From a virus: a stretch of DNA of 20,942 bases. The notes under the pieces were generated by a model. It worked only from the letters and a program-made list of their open reading frames with translations, did no database searches and was not told the DNA's origin. This document shows positions 6,920-15,000 of the stretch, piece after piece. Made by a program: the position numbers and the translations under genes. The DNA lies in the IMG/VR virus record IMGVR_UViG_3300035698_012075, positions 1 to 20,942 of that record; one strand, given 5' to 3'. The stretch's first letter is position 1. The number at the start of each line of letters is the position of its first letter.

Positions 6920-7723
6920 ATGAAAAATTATCGAAACAATCCACGTAGCCCTATTTGGCATGCTATTTTTGAAGATGGGGATGCTGAAGCCGCCGCTAAA
7001 GCCGCCGCTGATAAAGCAGTCGCAGATAAAGCAGCCGCTGAAGCTGCAGAAACTATGACTAAGGCTGACTCTGAAAAATTGCTTGTTGCCGAACGTCAAA
7101 AAAATCAAGGCAATCTTAAAAAAGCACTTGATGAATTGGAATTGCTAAAAGCAAAAGCTACAATGACCGATGAAGAACGTACTGGACTTGAAGGACGTAT
7201 TGAAGTACTATCGAAAACTATCCAGACCAAAGAAGAGATTGCAAAAACTGAATTTGAAAAATTTCAGAAAAAGATGAAAGAAGAATCTGAAAAAACCATC
7301 GCTGAACGTGATGATTGGAAAAATCGATTTACGCAATCAACTATCGAAACCGCTATCACAGCTGCCGCAGTTAAGCATAAGGCATATTACCCCCCGCAAA
7401 TTATGGCTATAATGCGGGCAACTACTACGCTGACCGATAAACTTGATGATGACGGAAAGCCTACCGGTCAACAGGTCCCCATGACAGCTTTAGATACTAC
7501 TGATAAAGATGGAAAACCAGTAGTTCTTAATTTGTCTGTGGACGAAGCTATCGAAAAAATGAAAGAAATGCCGGAGTATCAGAATCTGTTCAATGCAGAT
7601 GGTTCCGGTGGAGCCGGTGCCTTTAATAGAAGCAAAGGTAAACCAGTAAATCTCAAAGAACTTGCCAGAAATCCTGAAGCCTATCGCAAGGCTAAAGCTG
7701 ACGGCAAGGTAATTTTTAAGTAG
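6920..7723 (+). CDS. Capsid scaffolding protein
   Basis: A 267-residue, highly charged protein directly before the coat gene, the standard place for a scaffold that guides procapsid assembly and then leaves or is cleaved. Residues about 20-45 are an Ala/Lys/Asp repeat (AAAKAAADKAVADKAAAEAA). Residues about 48-145 form a long Lys/Glu-rich coiled coil. The second half has a globular segment containing DGKPVVLNLSVDEAIEKM and a Gly-rich linker SGGAGAF before a basic C-terminus, which in scaffolds commonly binds coat protein. AAGGAG precedes the ATG. No protease motif is visible and no separate protease gene precedes it. Confidence 0.78.
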   Translation: MKNYRNNPRSPIWHAIFEDGDAEAAAKAAADKAVADKAAAEAAETMTKADSEKLLVAERQKNQGNLKKALDELELLKAKATMTDEERTGLEGRIEVLSKTIQTKEEIAKTEFEKFQKKMKEESEKTIAERDDWKNRFTQSTIETAITAAAVKHKAYYPPQIMAIMRATTTLTDKLDDDGKPTGQQVPMTALDTTDKDGKPVVLNLSVDEAIEKMKEMPEYQNLFNADGSGGAGAFNRSKGKPVNLKELARNPEAYRKAKADGKVIFK

Positions 7724-7737
7724 AGGAGAATTTCAGT

Positions 7738-9099
7738 ATGATTACAAGATCGAAGAGTTTTAAGGTTGTGTTCGAGAATGACAACTCCGCGTTCATTCCC
7801 GAAGTCTGGGCGCAAGAATCATTGATGATTCTTGAAGCTCAAATGATTGCGGCAAATCTTGTTCATCGTGATTTCGAGGACAATATTGCTAGTTTTGGTG
7901 ATGTCGTTAATACTCGCATGCCCGGTACTTTCGTTGCGAAACGTAAGACGGACACGGATGCTGTTACGATTCAGGATGCGTCGGCTACTAACGTGCCGGT
8001 TCCACTTGACCAGCATCTCCATACGGCTTTCATTATCAAAGATGGTGAAGAGACGAAGGGTTTCAAGAAACTTAGAGATGAGTATCTTGTTCCTGGTATG
8101 CTGTCAATTGCGCAGGCTATTGACGAAGTGCTGCTCAACCAGGCTTATGATTTCCTGACGTATAATGTTGGTCAGCTTGGTGCTGGTGCGACGAAGACGA
8201 CTGTTCTTGAGTTGCGTGAACTCATGAATACCAACAAGGTTCCAACTGAAGGTCGTAACCTACTTGTTTCTCCGAAGGTTGAAGCTGACTTGCTTGGCAT
8301 TGCTGACTTCACGAATGCTGAGAAAATCGGTGATGATGGCACGGCGATGCGTGAAGGTTCTCTTGGTCGCCGGTTTGGTTACAATGTCTGGATGGGCCAG
8401 AATGTTCCTAGTATCGTAAGTGGTGATAGTGATGCAGCTGCTTTGGATGGTGATCATGCTGTAGGCGCGACGACTATTGCGATTACGGGCACATCCGAGG
8501 TATTTGTTGCTGGTACATGGCTGACGGTTGCTGGAGACATGACTCCACAGCGTATTGTTACGAATACTGGTGACCCAAGTACGTCGCTCGCCATTACTCC
8601 AGGCCTAAAGAGTGCTTGTGACTCGGCTGCAGTTGTTACGGTGTATTCGGGTGTTCAGGTTGATAATGCCCCGGATGGTTATGCTGTCAAGTATAATAAG
8701 GAACTGACGATTGACACTGTTACGCCTGTTCCTGCTACTGGCCGCTTGCTTAGTGCTGGTGCTGTTAATTATGGTCTGATGTCGGCTCCAACCGCCACTA
8801 CGGTTCTGCTTAACCGCTCACTTGAAGCGGCCGCCGCAGATGAGGCTCTTCTTGGCCTCGGGCCTATTGGTGATTACTGTTTCGGTTTCCATCGCAACGC
8901 TCTTGCGCTTGTGATGAGGCCATTGGCAGCGCCGCAGCCTGGAACTGGAGCATTGTCGTATGTTGCTAATTTCAATGGTCTCGCGGTTCGCGTTACTATT
9001 ACGTATGAAGGGCGTAATCAAGGTCACTTGGTTACTATAGATACCCTCTGTGGTATTAAGACCCTTGATCGTCGTCTTGGCGCTGTGATGCTCGCCTAA
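7738..9099 (+). CDS. Major capsid protein (P22 gp5-like, HK97 fold)
   Basis: Structural subunit of the icosahedral shell, 453 residues, close to the P22 coat family length. The signature near 212-224 (RFGYNVWMGQNVP) and the N-terminal FIPEVWAQESLMILE match P22-like coats. Residues about 238-306 form a strand-rich insertion (GATTIAITG, VFVAGTWLTVAG, QRIVTN), like the extra I-domain-type insertions of this family. GAGGAG precedes the ATG. The gene is less AT-rich than its neighbours and uses GGT, GCT, CGT and GTT heavily, the codon bias expected for the most highly expressed phage gene. A strong hairpin lies just after the stop. No N-terminal delta domain with cleavage site is evident. Confidence 0.88.
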   Translation: MITRSKSFKVVFENDNSAFIPEVWAQESLMILEAQMIAANLVHRDFEDNIASFGDVVNTRMPGTFVAKRKTDTDAVTIQDASATNVPVPLDQHLHTAFIIKDGEETKGFKKLRDEYLVPGMLSIAQAIDEVLLNQAYDFLTYNVGQLGAGATKTTVLELRELMNTNKVPTEGRNLLVSPKVEADLLGIADFTNAEKIGDDGTAMREGSLGRRFGYNVWMGQNVPSIVSGDSDAAALDGDHAVGATTIAITGTSEVFVAGTWLTVAGDMTPQRIVTNTGDPSTSLAITPGLKSACDSAAVVTVYSGVQVDNAPDGYAVKYNKELTIDTVTPVPATGRLLSAGAVNYGLMSAPTATTVLLNRSLEAAAADEALLGLGPIGDYCFGFHRNALALVMRPLAAPQPGTGALSYVANFNGLAVRVTITYEGRNQGHLVTIDTLCGIKTLDRRLGAVMLA

Positions 9100-9115
9100 A
9101 GGTAACTTGTCTGAC

Positions 9116-9141
9116 GGGTGGGGATTCTAAAATCCCCACCC
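9116..9141 (+). terminator. Strong hairpin after the coat gene
   Basis: A perfect 11-bp stem, GGGTGGGGATT / AATCCCCACCC, with loop CTAA, sits 17 bases after the coat stop. No T-run follows, so it is either a partial terminator that tapers transcription after the coat gene or a 3' stabiliser of the coat mRNA. The structure is certain, the role inferred. Confidence 0.6.
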
Positions 9142-9166
9142 TAAGACGCAATTTAGGAGTGAGCAT

Positions 9167-9427
9167 ATGCCAGCTTGGTTAGAAGTATTTTATATGATCT
9201 TCTCTGTTCTCGTATTAGGGTGGGCCGTATGGATATCAAAGATTGTTCTTTCAACTCAGAGAGAAATGGCGACAATAGCTGCTACATTGGCTGGGGTAAT
9301 AAAAACTCAAGCCTCCTATGACAAACACTTTGATGGTTTTAATAAAACTGTCTCTGAACAATTTAGACAGATTCTTTACCTTATTGGTAAATTAGAAGGG
9401 TCAATTGCAGGTCTTACTAGGTCATAA
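9167..9427 (+). CDS. Single-pass membrane protein (86 aa)
   Basis: Begins with a good ribosome binding site (AGGAG) after the coat-gene hairpin. Residues about 5-28 form one transmembrane helix (VFYMIFSVLVLGWAVWI). The rest is an amphipathic helix, probably a coiled coil, with spaced hydrophobics (FNKTVSEQFRQILYLIGKL). There is no recognised family. Its position between coat and head-closure genes is odd for a membrane protein. Small holin-like or head-decoration roles are possible but unsupported. Confidence 0.6.
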   Translation: MPAWLEVFYMIFSVLVLGWAVWISKIVLSTQREMATIAATLAGVIKTQASYDKHFDGFNKTVSEQFRQILYLIGKLEGSIAGLTRS

Positions 9428-9432
9428 AAATA

Positions 9433-9792
9433 ATGAATACTATATTATATGGGTTAAAAAAACTTCGAGGTAGGAAAGTAATTTTGCGCAGGATTGCACG
9501 AGATTATAATTTATCTACCGGAGACCCTGTATCGATTGTTACAGATTTCAAAATCAAAAAAGCAGTCGTTAGTCCTACTCGCGTATGGCGAGATGTAATT
9601 GGTACTGGTTTGAAAATTGGTGGGTACTATGATCCGCAAACTTTGACAGTTTCCATCGCTTTTAAGGATGTAGATACGGTTCCCGTTAATTCCGATATTA
9701 TCCTAATCGATACTAAGTCCTATAACATTATCGATGTTATTTCTGATTTAGAAGGTTGGTTAGTAACTTGTAGAGGAATATTAAATGGATAA
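9433..9792 (+). CDS. Probable head closure/stopper protein
   Basis: A 119-residue basic, strand-rich protein containing KLRGRKVILRRIA, a run ending SIVTDFKIKKAVV, and late IILIDTKSYNIIDV. That resembles the small barrel of SPP1 gp16-like stoppers, which plug the channel and bind the tail. The assignment is from size, predicted fold and place between coat and tail-terminator genes. Its ATG lacks a clear ribosome binding site and starts five bases after the previous stop, suggesting reinitiation. It overlaps the next gene by eight bases. Confidence 0.55.
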   Translation: MNTILYGLKKLRGRKVILRRIARDYNLSTGDPVSIVTDFKIKKAVVSPTRVWRDVIGTGLKIGGYYDPQTLTVSIAFKDVDTVPVNSDIILIDTKSYNIIDVISDLEGWLVTCRGILNG

Positions 9793-10240
9793 TAAATGGG
9801 TTACTTGGCTATTTGCCTCTATTACAAATCATTTTGCCTCCTATGCAAGTACAGAAAATGTTCCTATTTTTATTGAGGGACAGTTTCAAAATACTGATCA
9901 ACTTCCACTTTTTATTGAGCAAAGTGTTTTAAGAATGGTAATCACAAATGATGGCCCTCAAGCCCTTGATACTGAGATTACTATATCCATAATCATTCAT
10001 TGTATTATGAAAGAGAATGAAAATATGTACAAAGTTCCAGACTTGATAGGGGTATTTTTAAAAGCATTTGCTAATATACCTATCTATAAGTATGGTAAAC
10101 CTGGACAGCCACAACTTGGTTGTATGACTCAAGAGGCCGAGATAATTGTTACCAATCTGGGCCAGATCAATCCTAAAGATGAATACCAAGCAACGCTCAT
10201 AACGAGTGATTACTTAGTTCATCTTACAGAAGGAGACTAA
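9785..10240 (+). CDS. Probable tail terminator / tail completion protein
   Basis: A 151-residue protein starting inside the previous gene and followed two bases later by the tail-tube gene. The length, the mix of two helices (opening WLFASITNHFASYA) and strands (LDTEITISIIIHCIM; EAEIIVTNLGQINP), and the position directly before the tube gene fit gpU/gp17-type tail terminators, which cap the tube and join it to the neck. No specific motif is diagnostic, so this is a context call. Alternatives are a second neck protein. Confidence 0.55.
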   Translation: MDNKWVTWLFASITNHFASYASTENVPIFIEGQFQNTDQLPLFIEQSVLRMVITNDGPQALDTEITISIIIHCIMKENENMYKVPDLIGVFLKAFANIPIYKYGKPGQPQLGCMTQEAEIIVTNLGQINPKDEYQATLITSDYLVHLTEGD

Positions 10241-10242
10241 GA

Positions 10243-10743
10243 ATGATTATAGATATTAAAAATTGTGATCTCTCTATTCAAGATGGCGATGGGCATTCGC
10301 TTACAATGCGTATTGGAGCGGGTAACTTGACATGGACAGCTGGAACACCACGTGAATATATCCTCGATAGGGGCACGATATGGGGTGTTCGTAATGCTGA
10401 TGAAGTTCCTATGGATGTTAAGTTTGACTTCGTATGGGAATATTTAAAAATATCTCCTGGAAGTGGTGATGTTGGTATTTTAGATGCCTTTAGTGGTGAA
10501 GGTTCGGCAGCGACTGCAGGTTGGATTTCTACGGATGATGATGCTTGTAACCCGTATGCTGTCGATATTGTCGTTGTCCATGCTCCATTGCCGATTAATT
10601 GTGGGGACAAGGAAACATATACGTTCCCTGATTTCCGTGTTGAGTCTAAAGATGGTGATCTTAAGGCAGGTACTATCAGTGCTACTGGTAAGTGCAATGC
10701 TAAGGAACCAATTATTCTTCGTGAAGAACAATCTAATGTTTAG
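10243..10743 (+). CDS. Major tail tube protein
   Basis: A 166-residue, strand-rich, acidic protein placed directly before the chaperone and tape-measure genes, where siphoviruses encode the tube subunit that stacks as hexamer rings. Typical features are the opening DIKNCDLSIQDGDG, alternating strands with many Gly/Asp turns, and a C-terminal pair with GTISATGKCNAKEPI, similar in style to tube proteins. AAGGAG precedes ATG. A paired contractile sheath gene is absent, arguing for a non-contractile tail. Confidence 0.75.
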   Translation: MIIDIKNCDLSIQDGDGHSLTMRIGAGNLTWTAGTPREYILDRGTIWGVRNADEVPMDVKFDFVWEYLKISPGSGDVGILDAFSGEGSAATAGWISTDDDACNPYAVDIVVVHAPLPINCGDKETYTFPDFRVESKDGDLKAGTISATGKCNAKEPIILREEQSNV

Positions 10744-10753
10744 GAGTTAAGAA

Positions 10754-11218
10754 ATGTTATTCAATGGAAAAAAGTATGATGGCCCGCGTGAAGCAATATG
10801 CGTTATTCCAAGAGACGGTGAAGATCTTGTCTTCAAAGCCCAAACTGTTGCATCGTTTGATGATTTCGATAAAGTGTGCCCGCAGCCCACTCCGCCTATT
10901 GTTGTACGACCTGGTGGACTTAAAAGTCAGGATGTTACTGACCCCGTATACACAAAAGCATTAACGAAGTGGGCAGAATACAAGACATGTTGGATTATAC
11001 TCAAGTCCCTTGAAGCTACTAAAGAGCTTACTTGGGAAAAAGTAGATATGTCTAATCCTGAAACATGGCCTGAGTATGCTACAGAGTTGAAAGAGTCCGG
11101 TTTTTCGGATCTTGAAGTATCTAGATTGATACAAATTGCTATTGAAGCAAATGGTCTAGATCAAGAAAAGATCGATCAAGCAACTCAACGTTTTTTAGCT
11201 ACTCGGCAGGAGCAGTAA
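10754..11218 (+). CDS. Tail assembly chaperone, G-like product (154 aa)
   Basis: Cytoplasmic chaperone that binds the tape measure during tail assembly, by analogy with lambda gpG. It lies between tube and tape-measure genes, is mixed helical and acidic, and has a conserved-looking middle (KALTKWAEYKTCWIILKSL) and a helical C-terminus (SGFSDLEVSRLIQIAIEANG). The key feature is a slippery heptamer T TTT TTA at 11191-11197, whose zero-frame codons are TTT (residue 147) and TTA (148), six codons before the normal stop. A -1 slip there leads into the open downstream frame, so this gene likely yields both a short form (154 aa) and a 220-aa fusion. AGGAG precedes ATG. Confidence 0.82.
   Translation: MLFNGKKYDGPREAICVIPRDGEDLVFKAQTVASFDDFDKVCPQPTPPIVVRPGGLKSQDVTDPVYTKALTKWAEYKTCWIILKSLEATKELTWEKVDMSNPETWPEYATELKESGFSDLEVSRLIQIAIEANGLDQEKIDQATQRFLATRQEQ
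11191..11197 (+). other. -1 programmed frameshift site T TTT TTA
   Basis: The heptamer X XXY YYZ with X and Y both T and Z = A is in the correct frame of the chaperone gene (CGT TTT TTA GCT). It is one of the classic -1 slippery sequences. The -1 frame from 11197 is open to the TAG at 11413-11415, and a hairpin lies downstream. Confidence 0.85.
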
Positions 11219-11415
11219 GACAACGAAACCTGCCTAAAGGCAGGACTGAATTATATGCTATTTGGAGGGTTTGTGAGAGGATGGACATAAAACCTGATAA
11301 TGTTAATCCTGTCTGGTCTCAAAATGATATTTGGACACAAGCCCTTCTTATAGCATATAGTCAGGTACGTGAATATGAAGAATCAGAATCACGCGGTTCT
11401 TGCCCAATGATTTAG
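11197..11415 (+). CDS. T-like extension of the tail assembly chaperone (-1 frame)
   Basis: This is a 72-residue open -1 frame read after the slip at T TTT TTA, giving a 220-residue G-T fusion with residues 1-148 of the upstream gene. It has no stop before 11413. The extension looks like a folded domain: NLPKGRTELYAIWRV, then NPVWSQNDIWTQALLIAYSQ and REYEESE, with three Trp and a final amphipathic helix as in T-domains of siphovirus chaperones. An in-frame ATG at 11281 could give a separate 44-aa peptide, but its GGAGGG is 11 bases upstream, and the frame stays open well before that ATG, favouring frameshift. The fusion is expected to link tape measure and tube subunits. Confidence 0.8.
   Translation, partial: SYSAGAVRQRNLPKGRTELYAIWRVCERMDIKPDNVNPVWSQNDIWTQALLIAYSQVREYEESESRGSCPMI
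11229..11244 (+). other. Candidate frameshift-stimulating hairpin
   Basis: A perfect 6-bp GC-rich stem, CCTGCC / GGCAGG, with loop TAAA, begins 31 bases after the slippery heptamer and past the zero-frame stop. Stimulators are usually 5-9 bases downstream, so it may act only as part of a larger structure, or be incidental. Confidence 0.4.
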
Positions 11416-11424
11416 GAAATCAGC

Positions 11425-12024
11425 ATGCCAAGACAATTAAGTATGAAACGCCGCCCGCCCACTTATAAAGGGGGAGACAAACTCACTAAATATATTTTTG
11501 ACCATCTTGAAGAATGTTGGGCGTCGTCTGCTATAGCATGTATTAATGCTATGTCTTTAAGAATAAAAATAGATACAGGTATGTCCATGGGTTCTTTAGT
11601 ACCTTTGGCTAAAATTTTAAAACAACATACCACACGTAAGATTTATAGTAGAGTTTTTAGAGGGGGTAAGGCGCATGGTCTTGGAGCAAAAAGCCATTTA
11701 GCTCGATTTGCAAATCAAATAGGGCAACCGAAATCACATGCATTTGGTATACAACTTGGTGAAAATGCTTACAAACTTGGTTTTGCAAAATCAAAAAAAG
11801 GAACTTTTAGATTTCTATTTATACTTGCTGTATATCAGTATTATGTTCACGAAGCATCTGAAAATTGGCAATTATATCCTGGTGAATCTGGAAATTGGCG
11901 GTCAATGTTTTTTGGTAAGCAAGCTTTTGTTAAATCTTGGAAAGGGAATGTTTCAAGATACTTGAATGCAAAAAAAATTGCTGAGATACTAACCAAGCAA
12001 TTAAAATCTGGGTTAGGAAATTAA
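11425..12024 (+). CDS. Neck/tail completion-like protein, HK97 gp10-type pattern
   Basis: A 199-residue basic protein. The segment IKIDTGMSMGSLVPLA resembles the TGxLxxSI region of HK97-gp10-like tail completion proteins, and the basic, helical layout with an aromatic-rich middle (FRFLFILAVYQYYVHEA) is compatible. No similarity is certain. Its place between the chaperone and tape-measure genes is unusual for that family, which normally lies before the tail terminator. It might instead be a minor tail or a second chaperone-like component. AGGAAA precedes the ATG. The tape-measure gene starts three bases after its stop. Confidence 0.45.
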   Translation: MPRQLSMKRRPPTYKGGDKLTKYIFDHLEECWASSAIACINAMSLRIKIDTGMSMGSLVPLAKILKQHTTRKIYSRVFRGGKAHGLGAKSHLARFANQIGQPKSHAFGIQLGENAYKLGFAKSKKGTFRFLFILAVYQYYVHEASENWQLYPGESGNWRSMFFGKQAFVKSWKGNVSRYLNAKKIAEILTKQLKSGLGN

Positions 12025-12027
12025 ACT

Positions 12028-15000
12028 ATGAGCGATGCTAAAATACATGTAACGATGCCAGCAAAAGATGTTGTAGAATCAGCTGTAAAATTTCAAAACG
12101 AGCTGGCAAAAATTACTAAATCGGCAATTGGACCTGTTAATGCTTTTCTACAACTTGGCGCTACAGCTGATGAGACTTCAGCGCATATGGTATATATGTC
12201 TAAAAAAGGCATAGAAATTACTAAAACATTCAAGTATATTGATGGGGCAGTCAAAGAAACTGAAAGTTCTTTTAAAACATTTGGAGTAAAGTCACAGAAA
12301 GCAATCAATACTCTTACGAATGGTGTTAAGAAATTTTTAGCGCAACAGACACAATTTAAAACGGATGGGGCTACCCTAAAGCAAAATTATGTAGATGCTT
12401 TTGGTCAGATTCAAAGTGCCATAGCCAAGACGGCCCTTGATGAAAAGATTTCTTTAAATAAGGTCAAGCAAATTACCGAAGATTTCAATCTAGGTAAAGT
12501 TAGAGCATATACAGCGGCTGAAGCAAAGATACGTGCTCTATTAGTTCAACGAAAAAATCTTGAACAGCAAATAGTTGGGGAGACAAATACCCGCGTCCAG
12601 GAAGCAATGACCAGAGCAGAAGCAGGCACTACCAAAACAATGCTTGGTGGTGTTGGGCCCAAAACATTTGGTGCTTCAGCGACTCAACAGCAAGTTAGCG
12701 CTTTAACAATGGCGAAACAAGCTGTTATTGATTTTCAAATCCAAAACAAGGTGTCTGCTGCTGATATTGCGATGGTTTGGAAGAATATTGTAGACGGAAA
12801 GATTGTTGAATACCCTTCACGGCTGATAGCCGTTGACGCTCAATTACGAAAAGTAAAATCTTCTGTAGATTCATTATCAATGTCCGAAGAAAAAAGACTT
12901 CTAATACAGAAGCAAATGACACAAGCAATTACTGCTCAAAGCGCAATAACAAAATTAACTAAAATAAGTACTACAGAAGGCGCTTCTCAAGAAGCAATAA
13001 ATTCTGTTATTCAGCATCGTCAGCAATTAGTATCTCTTCAAAATCAATACAAATTCACTAGAAGTACTATACTTAAAGTATGGCGTGACTCCAAAGACGG
13101 TGTTAATAAAGAATATACTCCAGAATTGATGAAACTACGCCAGCAAATTGATGCAACACGCGCTGCCCATATTAAATTACGCGCAGAAACAATGAAGAAA
13201 ATAAGTATAAAAAGTGCTATACCAATGGCTGATATGTCTAAGGCCACGCCGGCAGCTGCCTTAGCATATACCGAAGCCTATAAAAAAGTAGAAGTAATTG
13301 CTAATAAACACAAATTAACATTAGCACAAATTCGAACATTATGGACAGATATTAGTAGAAATAAAATACGAGCATATACGGGTGGAATGGGTGAAGCTCA
13401 AAAAGCGGCAGTAGCTTTAAAGACTTCACAAGGCAAATTAATTACTCAACAAAGTACCTTAAATAAAAAAGTTAAAGAATATACATTATCTTGGCGGTCA
13501 ATGGTAAGGCTTGTTGCCGTTCAATTGTCTCACCAAGCAATATCTAAATTAGTTCGTACTCTTAAAGATGGTGTTCTAGTTGCTATAGAACTTCAAAAGA
13601 AAATCTATGAGATTAGAACCATCCAAGGTTCTGGTATCGATGCAAAAAGTACCGAAGAATGGATTGTTCAACTTCGCAAATTATCAGATGCCTTTGGTAT
13701 AGATATTTTAAAACAAGCTGAAGCTCTTTATCAAACAATGTCAAATCAAATTGCTAAAGGTGCTGAAGCTCTTCAATTTTTGACCATTGCAAATAATTTG
13801 GCTCTAGTGTCTTTGACAACAACTGAAATTGCCGTAGAGTCATTAACGGGCGTATTGAATGCTTATAAAATGACAGTTAGTGAATCTAGTGAGGTTTCTG
13901 CTAAGCTGTTTAAAATAGTAGAATTAGGGCGTATACGTCTTGAACAATTAGCTGATATTGGTAATGTTGCTATTCTTGCAGCCCAACTTGGTGTATCCTT
14001 CGAAGAAGTTGGCGCAATGCTTGCAACAGTTACTGTTCAAGGTATGGCTACTAGGGAAGCTATGACACAGATTCGCGGAATCATGATAGAATTATTAAAA
14101 CCCACAGCGCATATGAAAAAATTATATAAAGAATTAGGTGTAGCATCTGGCGAAGCGGCCATCGAAGCCTATGGATTTAGTGGGCTTATGGATATCATAA
14201 GCGAAAAGACACAAGGTTCTTCAACCCAGTTAGCTAAATATATTAACCGTATTCGTGGTATATCTGGTGCAATGGCTATAGCTGGAAAGAATGCAGATCT
14301 ATACAAATCAAACCTTGAAAAAATAATGCGAGCAAATTTAGATTTCGCAGATAAAACTGAAATTGCTATGGAGAATAGTGGCAAGAAACTTGAAATAACT
14401 TTAACAAGGCTGTCTAATTATTTCAAGGTTGAGCTTGGTAATTCTTTCCTTAACTTTGTCGAAAAAATTACAGATGGATTTAAAGGTTTGTACGTAGGTA
14501 TAATGACTGTTCTGGCTGGCGTGAAGATGCTAATAATGACTCTAGGAGGCGTTGGCATAGCAGTAACTATCAGATATTTTATACGGACAATTAAAGCTGT
14601 ATGGGCACTTACTGAGGCTAAAAAAGCATTGATAGTGGCAAATCTGATGGTGGTAAAAACCGAGAAGCAAATAGCCGCCGCTGCCGCAGCAACAGCAACG
14701 GCAAAAGCAGCAATATCTGCTGGACAACTGGGTATTATTGCTCTAATAGCTGCCGCGGCTATTGGAGCATATATGGTAATTTCTTATTTTAGGGCTAAAG
14801 CAGCCGAGGAAGAGCGTCTGAGGCAGCTTGGTCTCAAAGCTCTTATGGAACAAACAAATAGGTATATCCTAGAATCCTTTCAAGCAACTTTAATAGCGAC
14901 CCAAGAACTTTTGAAACGAGCACAGTCAGATTATGCCTACATCTTGTCCCAAACTTCTAAAGTCTTTTTTAGAGTTCAAGATGAAATAAAGAAGATGTTT

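Noticed and set aside
9544-9555. GATTTCAAAATC operator copy inside a coding gene
   Set aside because: It lies within the head-closure gene without a promoter context, so it is probably chance in AT-rich sequence.
10278-10697. Reverse-strand 139-codon ORF in the tail-tube gene
   Set aside because: The forward tube-like gene has a ribosome binding site and fits the operon; the reverse frame has neither.
11281-11415. Independent 44-aa gene starting at ATG 11281
   Set aside because: Its frame is open upstream to the slippery heptamer and the ribosome binding site is distant, so frameshift expression is the better explanation, though internal initiation is not excluded.
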